Source: Algoriphagus zhangzhouensis (GTDB taxonomy: Bacteria > Bacteroidota > Bacteroidia > Cytophagales > Cyclobacteriaceae). Taken from it: a stretch of 64,000 nt of DNA. The notes below the pieces were generated by a model. The model saw nothing but the letters and a program-made list of their open reading frames with translations, ran no database searches and was not told the origin of the DNA. A program made the translations under genes and the position numbers. The first letter of the stretch is position 1, and each line of letters starts with the position of its first letter. This document shows positions 1 through 8,173 of this stretch, piece by piece. Location: assembly GCF_900148515.1 (NCBI RefSeq), contig NZ_FRXN01000001.1, forward strand, positions 434,001-498,000, in the 5' to 3' direction.

Positions 1-2
1 CA

Positions 3-344
3 AAAGCTCTACAAGAGTTGGATCTGGTGGCATTGCATGAAGTCCTTTTTCACCAGATTTTGGGATTGAACCAGCAGGATCAGAGGAATAGCAATCAAAT
101 AGTATATGAGCGAAATTTTTCACGATGTATTCAGGAAGTTCGTTCTCAAAAGGCGACCTTTGCTATCATCACTCGCGAGCTTCAAATTGAGCAGGTTTTG
201 AAGGTTTGTCATTCCGGACATTTAATGCCTCAAAAGTCTACTTATTTCTATCCAAAAGCATTAGGTGGATTGCTTTTTGCGAGTTTCAATCAAGAAGAAT
301 TTAACTACCCTTATGACGCCTTTTTTAACCAAACTGAAGGATAA
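3..344 (+). CDS. DUF1015 family protein, C-terminal part
   Basis: The reading frame is open from the left edge, so the N-terminus lies outside the window. The visible 113 residues end with a stretch (MPQKSTYFYPKALGGLLF) that matches the conserved end of the DUF1015 family, a group of roughly 400-residue soluble proteins of unknown function. The role is unknown. Its last 32 bases overlap the start of maf, so the two genes are probably co-transcribed. The assignment rests on that C-terminal motif alone. Confidence 0.75.
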   Translation, partial: KALQELDLVALHEVLFHQILGLNQQDQRNSNQIVYERNFSRCIQEVRSQKATFAIITRELQIEQVLKVCHSGHLMPQKSTYFYPKALGGLLFASFNQEEFNYPYDAFFNQTEG

Positions 345-900
345 AAAATTGATTTTAGCATCCAATTCTCCTCGCAGACAAGAGCTTTTGAAAGGATTGG
401 AATTGGAGTTTACAGTTAAAGTAAATTCCGTGGATGAATCTATTCCAAGTGATATTCCGGCAGATTATGTTGCTGCCTATTTATCCAAATTGAAGGCGGA
501 ATCTTTCCCAGATGAATTGCAGGAAAATGAGATTTTGATCACTTCTGACACTGTGGTGGTTCAAAATGGGCATGTTTTGGGTAAGCCAAACAATGAGGAT
601 GAGGCTTTTGATATGATTAAAAGTTTGTCGGGTGCCACCCACAAAGTAATGACCGCTGTGACCATCATGGATCGTCTGAAAAGAATCACTCTGGAAGATG
701 AAACAAAAGTGACTTTCAGATTTCTGGAGGAAGAAGAGATTTGGCACTATATCCGTGAATACAAGCCCTTTGACAAAGCAGGAGCATATGGAATCCAGGA
801 ATGGATTGGTTTTATAGGCGTTTCCAGTATTGAAGGTTCCTACTACAATGTGATGGGTTTCCCGCTTCACTTGGTATATGAGCAATTGAAAAAGTGGTAG
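313..900 (+). CDS. maf: Maf-type nucleoside triphosphate pyrophosphatase
   Basis: Maf proteins hydrolyse dTTP/UTP or modified NTPs to the monophosphate and pyrophosphate, and are thought to clean the nucleotide pool in the cytoplasm. The 195-residue product has the signature ASNSPRRQELL at about 16-26, the central TSDTVV segment, and the GAYGIQ and SYYNVMGFPL motifs near the end, as in the dTTP/UTP-specific YhdE group. Length is normal. I chose the ATG at 313 because the signature begins soon after it; the frame is open further upstream, but only within the preceding gene. It overlaps the DUF1015 gene by 32 bases and converges on the next gene. Confidence 0.93.
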   Translation: MTPFLTKLKDKKLILASNSPRRQELLKGLELEFTVKVNSVDESIPSDIPADYVAAYLSKLKAESFPDELQENEILITSDTVVVQNGHVLGKPNNEDEAFDMIKSLSGATHKVMTAVTIMDRLKRITLEDETKVTFRFLEEEEIWHYIREYKPFDKAGAYGIQEWIGFIGVSSIEGSYYNVMGFPLHLVYEQLKKW

Positions 901-902
901 GC

Positions 903-1925
903 TTACTGCTTCAGAAGTTGCTCTAGACTTACTCGTAATATCTGCCCCATAGTTTGGCAAGACATAAACTTCTGGTTTTTATAATGTCTTGCCAGCTCTT
1001 TTCTCAAAGAATCGATATTTTCTAATGGTGCGATTTGGTCCTGATCCATGGCATCCAAAATCCCTTGAATCTCATCATGGGAGGATCTGACTCTTGTGGC
1101 AATTAAAGCCCTTTCTTCCCTCTGATATTGACGCATTGATTCGGGTGTGATATGTTTCATTCCCAACTGAATCAGTACATTGTTTTCTTTGAAAAACTGG
1201 GGAAGGTAAATGGACCTTTTCCCTTCATAACTCTGCTGATCAAAGTCGATTGCCCGAATCCGATAATGGGTTTCCTCAAAGTCAGGTGTCACATCAATCA
1301 CAAAATTGGAGGAATGCATGTCTCCCAATAATCGAACGAAGCATCTTTCATTGAATTTGACGAACTCTTTTGCCAAACGAATAGGATTCAGGTGAGGGTC
1401 AGACATGTGAAGCCGCATGAATTTATCACCTGGAATCCCAGCTATATGTTCTTCAATCAAGGTGTTTTGATGAACCAAATAACTGATCCTGTTTGGAGAG
1501 AGAAGGTGCTCCAGTTCCAATCCATAAACCCGAGAAGCATCGGCGTTTTTGATGTAGAAATAGTCAAAGTTATCGTTGATCCGGTTTACAATCCGAACAC
1601 GAAAGGGTTGGGTATTTCCATAAATGCACAAGTCAATCCTATCCACATACAAGTGTTCCATTACACTCATATCGCCTCCTGCTTTTAGAATGGCGTAGAT
1701 TCTTTTGACATTCAAGTGAATTTCTTCCCTGTCTGATTGATCGTAAAAAACAGTTTCCCAAAAAGTGTCTTGTTCCTTGGAATCATAAAGCGCAACCGAA
1801 TTACTATAGCGGAGCAATTCATGATAATGAATGGGAATATCGACTTCTCGCGAATTTTCAACGAGATATTTTCTCAGTGCAGGACTGATGGGGTAAACCT
1901 TCTTTTTTTTACTGATCAGAGCCAT
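903..1925 (-). CDS. Protein-kinase-like fold protein of unknown function
   Basis: A 340-residue soluble protein with no named family that I recognise. The middle has the landmarks of the aminoglycoside-phosphotransferase/protein-kinase fold. There is a lysine in FYIKNAD (K126), a glutamate about 13 residues later (E139), a catalytic-loop-like LLGDMHSSNFVI (about 199-210) and an AIDFDQ metal-binding-like motif (225-230). These are the expected positions for ATP binding and phosphotransfer. The N-terminal 120 residues are unlike the kinase N-lobe and may bind a partner. It is the last gene of a minus-strand run with the DUF3817 gene, separated by one base. The kinase-fold reading is inferred from motifs; the substrate is unknown. 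Confidence 0.6.
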   Translation of the reverse strand: MALISKKKKVYPISPALRKYLVENSREVDIPIHYHELLRYSNSVALYDSKEQDTFWETVFYDQSDREEIHLNVKRIYAILKAGGDMSVMEHLYVDRIDLCIYGNTQPFRVRIVNRINDNFDYFYIKNADASRVYGLELEHLLSPNRISYLVHQNTLIEEHIAGIPGDKFMRLHMSDPHLNPIRLAKEFVKFNERCFVRLLGDMHSSNFVIDVTPDFEETHYRIRAIDFDQQSYEGKRSIYLPQFFKENNVLIQLGMKHITPESMRQYQREERALIATRVRSSHDEIQGILDAMDQDQIAPLENIDSLRKELARHYKNQKFMSCQTMGQILRVSLEQLLKQ

Positions 1926-1926
1926 T

Positions 1927-2238
1927 TTAGAAATCTACATGTTGGCTTTTCTTCAAATTTCTGTCGAAAATAAAAGGTCCAAAAGGCAAAACAGAAGCGA
2001 TCAAAGCAAAAAGAGTTCTGCTAAAATTCCACTTTAGCTTAGAGGCAGTAGGGAAGACGGTGTAGATGTAAAGGATAAACAAGATTCCATGTGCCCAGCC
2101 TACATATTTCACTGCGATTGGCATATCAAACATGTATTTCAAAGGCATTGCAATGAATAACAAAATCAAGAAGGAAGCTCCTTCTATTAAACTGATCCAC
2201 TTGAATCGTTTGGCCCAGGTATGTTGTTCGGGGGTCAT
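1927..2238 (-). CDS. DUF3817 integral membrane protein
   Basis: A 103-residue protein with three hydrophobic segments (about 15-33, 44-62 and 70-92). It matches the DUF3817 pattern: an E-G-x-S-F near the first helix, K-Y-V-G-W-A-H-G before the second, and a short basic C-terminal tail. The family is small inner-membrane proteins of unknown function. It lies between the HolD-like gene (12-base gap) and the kinase-fold gene (one-base gap), so the three are likely one transcript. Confidence 0.85.
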   Translation of the reverse strand: MTPEQHTWAKRFKWISLIEGASFLILLFIAMPLKYMFDMPIAVKYVGWAHGILFILYIYTVFPTASKLKWNFSRTLFALIASVLPFGPFIFDRNLKKSQHVDF

Positions 2239-2250
2239 GGTAATTGATTA

Positions 2251-2826
2251 TCAGATATTAAATAGCGTTTTCAAGGTCGTCCAAAGTTTCCTTTTCAAAT
2301 TGCTGTCTTCAAAAATTGAAGTTAAAGAATCTGCAAAAAGGTACTCTGTTTCGTTTTCGGCATGGATGTGATAATCCAAAATCGGAAAGGCATTGATAGG
2401 GTGTTTGATTCTTCCAAATTTAAGGACCACATGGGCATTGATTGCATGAAACTCGTCCAAGCTTCTTCCTTCCAATTCCTGAGAGTTCAATAAACCTACC
2501 TCACTCATGGAATGCCCAACAGCCTGAAGAATTTTGACCAGCATATCCATGATTTCAGCATTTAACGATTCCTCTTCGTGAAGGATTAAAATGCCTTTTT
2601 CGAACTTGCCACGAACTTGAATTGGCTCTAATTCTACCTCAGGCGCAGTTTCTTGCTTAGTTTCAATTTTAGTTAGCCCTGGAGAGGCAGGCTCTTGAAC
2701 TTGGTTCAAATCAGTGTTTCCAGCATGAAATCCTGATTCTTTAGCCAAAGAATCCTTGTCCTCATCAAATAAAAAAATATCCTCATTTAGAATATATTTC
2801 AGTTCACCCAGTGTGCTCTTATCCAT
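2251..2826 (-). CDS. Conserved protein with HolD (Pol III psi)-like C-terminal domain
   Basis: 191 residues. The first 70 are acidic and low in complexity. The C-terminal 115 form a compact domain that starts with a hydrophobic strand (KGILILHEEESL), continues with a helix and the VLKFG segment, and ends with LFADSLTSIFEDSNLKRKLW. The last part resembles the end of DNA polymerase III psi (HolD) and related uracil-glycosylase-like domains, where a LA...L..D..LKR.LW pattern closes the fold. If the resemblance is real, this could be a clamp-loader accessory subunit. That is inference from pattern only; a hypothetical protein is the safe call. It lies downstream of a terminator that separates it from the thioesterase gene. 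Confidence 0.55.
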   Translation of the reverse strand: MDKSTLGELKYILNEDIFLFDEDKDSLAKESGFHAGNTDLNQVQEPASPGLTKIETKQETAPEVELEPIQVRGKFEKGILILHEEESLNAEIMDMLVKILQAVGHSMSEVGLLNSQELEGRSLDEFHAINAHVVLKFGRIKHPINAFPILDYHIHAENETEYLFADSLTSIFEDSNLKRKLWTTLKTLFNI

Positions 2827-2862
2827 GCCTGAAAATTGCCTAAAAATTCCTCTTAAGCCAAA

Positions 2863-2891
2863 AAAAGGGAAGACTTTATGCCTTCCCTTTT
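2863..2891 (-). terminator. Intrinsic terminator after the thioesterase gene
   Basis: A perfect 10-bp stem (AAAAGGGAAG paired with CTTCCCTTTT) with a 9-base spacer. Reading on the minus strand, a run of Ts follows the stem. It lies two bases past the thioesterase stop codon. Confidence 0.85.
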
Positions 2892-2893
2892 GA

Positions 2894-3421
2894 TTATTTT
2901 GTGATATCCATGTTGAAAATTGACTTCAGCTCCACGGCATCTTCTGGTTTCATTCTTTTTGCCAGAACCAATCGAAGTTGTCTCCTTCTTAAAGCTCCAT
3001 CGTACAATTCTTTTTCTTCTTCCGTTTCTGGAATAGCTTCTGGGATTTCTATTGGTTTCCCGTTCTGATCTACCGCTACGAAAGTGAAAAAAGCTCTGTG
3101 AGTGATTGTCTTTTTACTTGCAGGAATGTCTTCCGCAGTCACCTCGATAAAAACCTCCATGGAGGAATTGAAAGCCCGGGTTACTTTGGCATGAAGTGTA
3201 ACCACATTTCCCAAAGAAATGGGCTGTTTGAAAGAAATGCTATCTGCAGAGGCGGTTACCACAATGCGATTGGAGTGCTTTTGAGCTGCGATGGCAGCGA
3301 CTACGTCCAGCCAATGCATCAAGCGTCCCCCCATTAGGTTGTTCAGCGTATTGGTATCATTTGGGAGTACCATCTCCGTCATGATTGTTGCAGATTCCTT
3401 TACAAATTTCTTCTTTGCCAT
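2894..3421 (-). CDS. Acyl-CoA thioesterase, hotdog fold
   Basis: A 175-residue hotdog-fold hydrolase of the YciA/BFIT type that releases CoA from acyl-CoA. Visible family features are the early PNDTNTLNNLMGGRLMHWLD stretch with N and G before the long helix containing D (the general active-site region), then SADSISFKQPI and AFFTFVAVD. The ATG at 3421 was chosen; an in-frame TTG six codons upstream only adds a poor extension. The C-terminal 50 residues are charged and helical (ALRRRQLRLVLAKRM), as in longer family members. It is downstream of pcm on the same strand with about 110 bases between them. Confidence 0.88.
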   Translation of the reverse strand: MAKKKFVKESATIMTEMVLPNDTNTLNNLMGGRLMHWLDVVAAIAAQKHSNRIVVTASADSISFKQPISLGNVVTLHAKVTRAFNSSMEVFIEVTAEDIPASKKTITHRAFFTFVAVDQNGKPIEIPEAIPETEEEKELYDGALRRRQLRLVLAKRMKPEDAVELKSIFNMDITK

Positions 3422-3529
3422 ATTGTTGATTTTGAACAAAAATAGAAATAAAATTCTTCTAAACTTGATTTACGTCGTTTTTGTCAAAATTTTATTCTGA
3501 AAAATATGAAAAAGTGTTGTTGTGAAGAA

Positions 3530-4192
3530 TCATTTCCAACCGTCTTTTCCCAAAAGAGGCACAAATGCGAAATTATCGTATTCCTCTCTTTCCAATTTGC
3601 CACCTGCCTTTTTGGTGATTTTGACCATGCTCTGTCTTCGTCTATCACCAACTGGGATTACCAAAATTCCACCAGTTTTCAATTGTTGAACCAAGGCTTC
3701 TGGAATGATAGGAGCACCTGCGGTCACCAGAATCTTGTCATATGGAGCATGTGCAGGTAATCCTCCAGTGCCATCTCCGTAAAACAGATTCATTTCTATG
3801 CCGAGTCTTTTGAGAAACTTGGAAGTTCCTTCAAACAGCTTCTTTTGGTATTCGATAGTAAATACCTCTGCTCCCAATAAATGTAGGATGCTTCCCTGAT
3901 AACCCGATCCGGTGCCTATTTCCAAAACCTTGTCACCTGGGTGGATATCCAACAATTGTGTCTGGAAAGCCACGGTATAGGGTTGTGAAATGGTTTGCCC
4001 TTCTCCAATTGGAAAGGCTTTGTCTTCGTAAGCATGGGAAATCAGTGCTGAATCAAAAAAGAAATGTCGCGGAAGTGCATTGATTGCATCCAAAACCTTC
4101 TGGCTATGGATTCCCTTGCTTTTGAGTTCGGCAACTAGGGCTTTTCTTTTTCCCTTGTGTAAGTAAGTGTCTTCGAGTTTAAGGAGTGGCAT
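3530..4192 (-). CDS. pcm: Protein-L-isoaspartate O-methyltransferase
   Basis: Uses S-adenosylmethionine to methylate isoaspartyl residues in aged proteins, starting their repair. The 220-residue product has the family marks in order: GEGQTISQPYTVA (about 64-75), SAM-binding motif I VLEIGTGSGYQ (89-99), the acidic strand VFTIEY, and the late GGILVIPVGD. The ATG at 4192 gives normal length; longer in-frame starts add an unconserved basic tail that would run into the divergent riboflavin synthase promoter. It shares a roughly 100-base divergent region with that gene. Confidence 0.94.
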   Translation of the reverse strand: MPLLKLEDTYLHKGKRKALVAELKSKGIHSQKVLDAINALPRHFFFDSALISHAYEDKAFPIGEGQTISQPYTVAFQTQLLDIHPGDKVLEIGTGSGYQGSILHLLGAEVFTIEYQKKLFEGTSKFLKRLGIEMNLFYGDGTGGLPAHAPYDKILVTAGAPIIPEALVQQLKTGGILVIPVGDRRRQSMVKITKKAGGKLEREEYDNFAFVPLLGKDGWK

Positions 4193-4296
4193 TAGAAATT
4201 GAATTTCGATCGAAGATAACCGATATTTTGGCTTAATTTGAAACTGAAAAGGGCAATTTTTGCTTATCCTTTGAAAGCCAGTAGAAAGCAAATTTT

Positions 4297-4893
4297 ATGT
4301 TTACAGGAATAATTGAAGGTTTTGGAACAATCCAAAATATCACCCAGGAGGGAAGTAATTTTCATTTTGATTTGGAATCCAGTTTGGCTGGAGAATTAAA
4401 AATAGACCAATCCTTGGCCCATGACGGAGTTTGTTTGACAGTAGTGAGAACTAGTCCAGAATCTTACAGGGTAACCGCCATTGATGAAACGATTCAAAAG
4501 ACCAATTTGTCTGGTTGGAAAATAGGAAAGAAAGTGAACTTGGAACGATGCATGCCTGCAAACGGAAGGTTTGATGGTCATATTGTACAGGGACATGTGG
4601 ATCAAACTGGAGTGGTCAAATACATTCGCGATGAAGACGGTTCTTGGCTTTTTGACATTGAATTTGATCCTGCATCAGGAAATGTGACGGTTGAAAAAGG
4701 CTCCATTACGATCAATGGGACAAGTTTAACCTGTTTTAATTCCAAAAATGGAAGATTCTCAGTTGCAATTATTCCCTATACTTTTGAACATACAAATTTC
4801 CATCAATTACAGGTTGGAGATACAGTGAATTTGGAGTTTGATATTGTTGGGAAATACATTCAGAGAATCATTCGGGGGTATACAGCTGATTGA
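4297..4893 (+). CDS. ribE: Riboflavin synthase, alpha subunit
   Basis: Converts two 6,7-dimethyl-8-ribityllumazine molecules to riboflavin, the last step of riboflavin synthesis. The 198-residue product starts with the typical MFTGIIEGFG and contains two lumazine-binding barrels: residues 1 to about 95 with LAHDGVCLTV, and about 96 to 190 with DGHIVQGHVD and INGTSLT. I see no FMN-riboswitch-like structure in the 104 bases upstream. A terminator follows the gene. Confidence 0.95.
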   Translation: MFTGIIEGFGTIQNITQEGSNFHFDLESSLAGELKIDQSLAHDGVCLTVVRTSPESYRVTAIDETIQKTNLSGWKIGKKVNLERCMPANGRFDGHIVQGHVDQTGVVKYIRDEDGSWLFDIEFDPASGNVTVEKGSITINGTSLTCFNSKNGRFSVAIIPYTFEHTNFHQLQVGDTVNLEFDIVGKYIQRIIRGYTAD

Positions 4894-4915
4894 TTCGAAA
4901 ATCGAAAACAAAAAA

Positions 4916-4946
4916 AGCGACAAATTTTTATTTGCCGCTTTTTTTA
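4916..4946 (+). terminator. Intrinsic terminator after riboflavin synthase gene
   Basis: Arms AGCGACAAAT and ATTTGCCGCT form a 10-bp stem with one A-C mismatch. The second arm is followed by a run of eight Ts. It lies 23 bases past the stop codon. Confidence 0.8.
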
Positions 4947-4952
4947 TGATTT

Positions 4953-5122
4953 AACCCGGATTATGCAATAGGTTTCGTCATGAAGGCATTAATTGCAAGA
5001 AAATCAGGCTGTTTGGAAACTGATGCATAGCACCGCTATGGTGAAGTTGAAAATAGCAATGTAATGACTGATTTTGAAGTAATTAATGGATGAAATAGAA
5101 TTGCTAATGCATATTTCGGGTT
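4953..5122. repeat. 170-bp imperfect inverted repeat, MITE-like hairpin element
   Basis: The outer ends are inverted: AACCCGGATTATGCAATAGG on the left against a right end whose complement reads AACCCGAAATATGCATTAGC. Further inside, ATTAATTGCAAGAAAATCAG pairs with the complement of CTGATTTTGAAGTAATTAAT. At the centre CATAG and CTATG flank CACCG (5026-5040). The whole stretch can therefore fold into one long hairpin. It has no reading frame and sits between a terminator and the end of the next gene. I see no second copy in the window, so its status as a dispersed element is inferred. Confidence 0.6.
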
Positions 5123-5134
5123 GTGGGATGGTGT

Positions 5135-6229
5135 TTATTTTAAGCTTAAAGTCTTATTCTCTGGATCTTTAACTAATCGGAAACCGACATTGGAAGTTCC
5201 AGAATCAAATGCTTGCCCTTGTCTAGCAGATGGTCGGTAATTCACACAATAATTAGCCGCGCAAAGGAAAGAACCTCCCTTGATCACACGTTCTTGTGCG
5301 AAAGGATTGTCAGGATTGTAGCAAGGATTCATATTAGCATCCAATTTTGGAGCCTGACCAGCCAAACGAGCAAATTTCAAAGCGTCATACCAATCGCTGG
5401 TCAATTCCCATACATTTCCGATCATGTCATACAATCCGAATGTATTTGGTGCAAATGATTTTACTGGACTAGTTCCTACAAATCCATCTTCACCCAAGTT
5501 TTCATTTGGGAAATTTCCTTGGAAAGTATTTGCTAAATATTGTCCATTTGGAGTCAATTCATCACCCCAAGCGAATCTTTTTCCATTCATTCCACCTCTA
5601 GCTGCAAATTCCCATTCGATTTCGGTAGGAAGCCTTTTTCCAGCCCATTCTGCAAAAGCAGTAGCATCTTCATAAGAAATATGAACCACAGGATGATTTT
5701 CTTTTCCAGTTAAATCACTCTCAGGTCCACTTGGATGTCTCCAAGAAGCTCCATTGACCCAAGACCACCAAAGTGAAATATCCTGTAGGGGAACTTGATA
5801 GGGAGGAGGAGTAAATACCATAGATCCAGGTACCAAAACGGAGTCATCAGGCTTGGGAGTGCCCGGAGGCAATTGCTTTTTCAATTCTTCCCAATCGATA
5901 GGTCTTTCAGCAACAGTTACATAACCCGTTTCCTCAACGAATTTGGCGAACTCTGCATTGGTAACTTCATGAGTATCCATCCAAAAACCGTCCACCTGAA
6001 GATCGACAGCTGGTTTTTCAGCTTCATAGGCATCTGCCTCATTGGTTCCCATGGTGAATTTACCTCCGGGAATCCAGGCCATTCCATCTGGTTGGTTGTC
6101 AGGCTTCGGAGTAGCTGCTACAGTTAGTTTTTCTTCTTCGGAAGCAGTTTCATTTTTCTGTTCACATGAAAAGGTTGAAACCAGCAAAGCTGCTCCAAGA
6201 AGAATATGTATGTGTTTATTGTTAGACAT
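5135..6229 (-). CDS. Formylglycine-generating-enzyme family lipoprotein (SUMF1 type)
   Basis: 364 residues. A signal peptide ends at a lipobox with Cys22 (STFSC), so the protein is predicted to be a lipoprotein. The rest is an FGE-sulfatase domain: IPGGKFTMGT (about 53-62), DTHEVTNAEF, LPTEIEWEFAARGG, GNVWELTSDW, and the closing KGGSFLCAANYCVNYRPSAR segment. Cys323 and Cys328 keep the C-x4-C spacing of the copper-binding catalytic cysteines of true formylglycine-generating enzymes, which oxidise a sulfatase cysteine to formylglycine. Many bacterial SUMF1-like proteins lack this pair. No sulfatase gene lies in the window, so the substrate would be encoded elsewhere. Confidence 0.88.
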   Translation of the reverse strand: MSNNKHIHILLGAALLVSTFSCEQKNETASEEEKLTVAATPKPDNQPDGMAWIPGGKFTMGTNEADAYEAEKPAVDLQVDGFWMDTHEVTNAEFAKFVEETGYVTVAERPIDWEELKKQLPPGTPKPDDSVLVPGSMVFTPPPYQVPLQDISLWWSWVNGASWRHPSGPESDLTGKENHPVVHISYEDATAFAEWAGKRLPTEIEWEFAARGGMNGKRFAWGDELTPNGQYLANTFQGNFPNENLGEDGFVGTSPVKSFAPNTFGLYDMIGNVWELTSDWYDALKFARLAGQAPKLDANMNPCYNPDNPFAQERVIKGGSFLCAANYCVNYRPSARQGQAFDSGTSNVGFRLVKDPENKTLSLK

Positions 6230-6309
6230 TGGCGCTTATTTTCAATAGGAAAATTAAGAAGAATCCATTAGAAAAGAAGGTTTTGAGTCCTATTCTGATA
6301 AATATCAGC

Positions 6310-7299
6310 TTACAAGAGGTCAATTCTTCGTTGAACTTTCGATCTGAGTTTGTTGAAAAACTGCTTCCTATCTTTCTCGCCAACCTTGCTAATTTGACTT
6401 GACTTTTGAATCAAGTTTTGGAGATTTTGATGCATTCCTTCATTAAAGGTTTGATCTGTGGTACCTACAAAATAGATGACGCTGTAATTTAAATAGGTAA
6501 TCTTTTTGCCATCTATTTCTACAAAAAATGTATTGTCACCTAGGACAAATTCATTTACGAAAAAATGATAATCCGCCATCTCTTCGGTTACGGTGCTGTT
6601 GGGCATAAATTTTTTTCCATGTTCTGCCATTCTTTCCAAATGATCTACTACCTCAATCATGCATTGATAGAGCTTTACAGTATCCTCTTTTTTTTCAATG
6701 ATCCCCATTTCATGGTAAAGATCAATCTGTCTCAGTGTGGTATTAATTCCCTCCAGATTCCAAATTTCCGTAGTATTGATGTTGTTGGAAGCTTTGAGAA
6801 TTTTTTGAGATAACTCACTCAAGCCAGGGAAGGTTGACTTCTCAATGGAAAATCGTTGCCCTTTCAAACTTTCATTAAAAAGGATGGATTTCATCCAGAA
6901 AAAACATTTGAATGAGGCTAATTCAGGATGGTAATAATGGTACCAAGGAGGGATATCTTTTAGTAAAAAATAAATATGTTTTTTGGAGAAGCTTTGTACC
7001 ATTTCCAGTTGTGCCAGGACATTCTTCATCCAATTCAAAAAATTACCATCATCAAAGGAATTTTGGGCTCCTTGGAAAACGATTGTGTTCGAATTGGAGC
7101 CCAAAACTTGATCAATTGAAATATTGAATTTTGATGCTAAAAGTTCAATTTCTTTGAAATCAAGCAACTTTTCTCCTCGGATTCTTCTATAAGCACTGTC
7201 TTGACTGATATTCAAAGTGTCAGAAATCTCATCCACCAAGGAAGAATAGGAGGGGATAGATGATTTGATTATTTGAAAAAAGTTGGCTTGAATATCCAT
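6310..7299 (-). CDS. Helix-turn-helix regulator with C-terminal sensor-like domain
   Basis: 329 residues. The N-terminus holds an XRE-like helix-turn-helix (about 20-65; LNISQDSAYRRIRGEK then ELLASKFNISIDQVLG). The remaining 260 residues are mostly helical with no motif I can name. Such proteins with an N-terminal HTH and a long unknown C-terminal domain are common in Bacteroidota. The ATG at 7299 was preferred to a TTG 11 codons upstream. It is followed at once by the FGE-type gene on the same strand, about 80 bases away, which it might regulate, though nothing in the sequence proves that. Confidence 0.65.
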   Translation of the reverse strand: MDIQANFFQIIKSSIPSYSSLVDEISDTLNISQDSAYRRIRGEKLLDFKEIELLASKFNISIDQVLGSNSNTIVFQGAQNSFDDGNFLNWMKNVLAQLEMVQSFSKKHIYFLLKDIPPWYHYYHPELASFKCFFWMKSILFNESLKGQRFSIEKSTFPGLSELSQKILKASNNINTTEIWNLEGINTTLRQIDLYHEMGIIEKKEDTVKLYQCMIEVVDHLERMAEHGKKFMPNSTVTEEMADYHFFVNEFVLGDNTFFVEIDGKKITYLNYSVIYFVGTTDQTFNEGMHQNLQNLIQKSSQISKVGEKDRKQFFNKLRSKVQRRIDLL

Positions 7300-7473
7300 C
7301 AATTGGCGATAAGCTAAATTGGCAAAATACAATTTGGGGTTAATTAAATATAAATAGAAAAAGTGAATGATTCTTTATTCAAGTGTTGAAAAAAATTAGG
7401 TTCAACATGCTGAAAATCTGATTACTATCTATTTATTTGAAAGCCTTTCTTAGTCACATAATGGGTTAAACAA

Positions 7474-7500
7474 AAAAAGGCAGTCTCGAACTGCCTTTTA
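7474..7500 (-). terminator. Intrinsic terminator after ferritin gene
   Basis: A perfect 9-bp stem (AAAGGCAGT paired with ACTGCCTTT) with a 5-base loop. On the minus strand it is followed by a T-rich run. It lies about 24 bases past the ferritin stop codon. Confidence 0.85.
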
Positions 7501-7523
7501 ATAATGATTTTTCTCTTTAAAAC

Positions 7524-8072
7524 TTATTCCCCAGCACCAGCTCCTGCTGCTGAATGTAATTTTCCAAGCTCCTGATCGATTGTCCAAAGTCCAACTCCTT
7601 CTTCACCGATAATATCGAATAATTCAACAGCTCTTCGGGACATGGTTTCTTCCTCTCTTTGCTCGGTTACATACCATTGCATGAAGCTAAACGTTGCAAA
7701 ATCTTTTACGCTGAAGGCATGATCAACAATGTTATTGATGGATTTGGTTACCAAAATTTCATGCTCCAAGATCAATTCAAATACCTCTCTCAATGAATTG
7801 AAATGATGTCGAATTCCTGTGATTTCTGGTTGGATAGCGTGCCCCCCAGCTTCATTGACATATTGGAAAATCTTCATCATGTGCATACGCTCTTCATCTG
7901 CATGGGTGTAGAGGTATTTAGCAGCATTCTCGTATCCCATCATGTGACACCAGGAAGCCATGGAAAGATAGTATGCGGAAGATTTACCTTCCATCTCAAT
8001 CTGATTATTCAATAATTCCTCGGTGTCATGCAACAGAGATCTCTGAAGTGTGACTATTTCTTTTTGTTTCAT
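7524..8072 (-). CDS. Ferritin-like iron-storage protein
   Basis: A 182-residue four-helix ferritin. Ferroxidase-centre candidates are visible: Glu in IEMEGKSSAYY, the E-x-x-H of ADEERMHMM, Glu in ELILEHE, and the EQREEE segment. It would oxidise Fe(II) and store the ferric mineral in the cytoplasm. The family usually has 160-180 residues, and the glycine/alanine-rich tail AAGAGAGE is typical of Bacteroidota members. It is transcribed alone, with its own terminator. Confidence 0.93.
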   Translation of the reverse strand: MKQKEIVTLQRSLLHDTEELLNNQIEMEGKSSAYYLSMASWCHMMGYENAAKYLYTHADEERMHMMKIFQYVNEAGGHAIQPEITGIRHHFNSLREVFELILEHEILVTKSINNIVDHAFSVKDFATFSFMQWYVTEQREEETMSRRAVELFDIIGEEGVGLWTIDQELGKLHSAAGAGAGE

Positions 8073-8173
8073 ATCAAAAGTGTTTACACCAAAATAACTA
8101 TTTCTAGGGGCAGAGGTTCCGATTTGGAGCCCTTCTTACCAAATTTAGAATAGGTTTAATTAAAATGAAACAC

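Noticed and set aside
481..960. Minus-strand frame opposite maf
   Set aside because: It covers most of maf on the other strand and has no family pattern; maf is clearly the gene.
3422..3439. Longer thioesterase start at TTG
   Set aside because: It adds six unconserved residues; the ATG at 3421 directly precedes the conserved protein.
4193..4296. FMN riboswitch upstream of the riboflavin synthase gene
   Set aside because: The gap holds no recognisable RFN-type stems.
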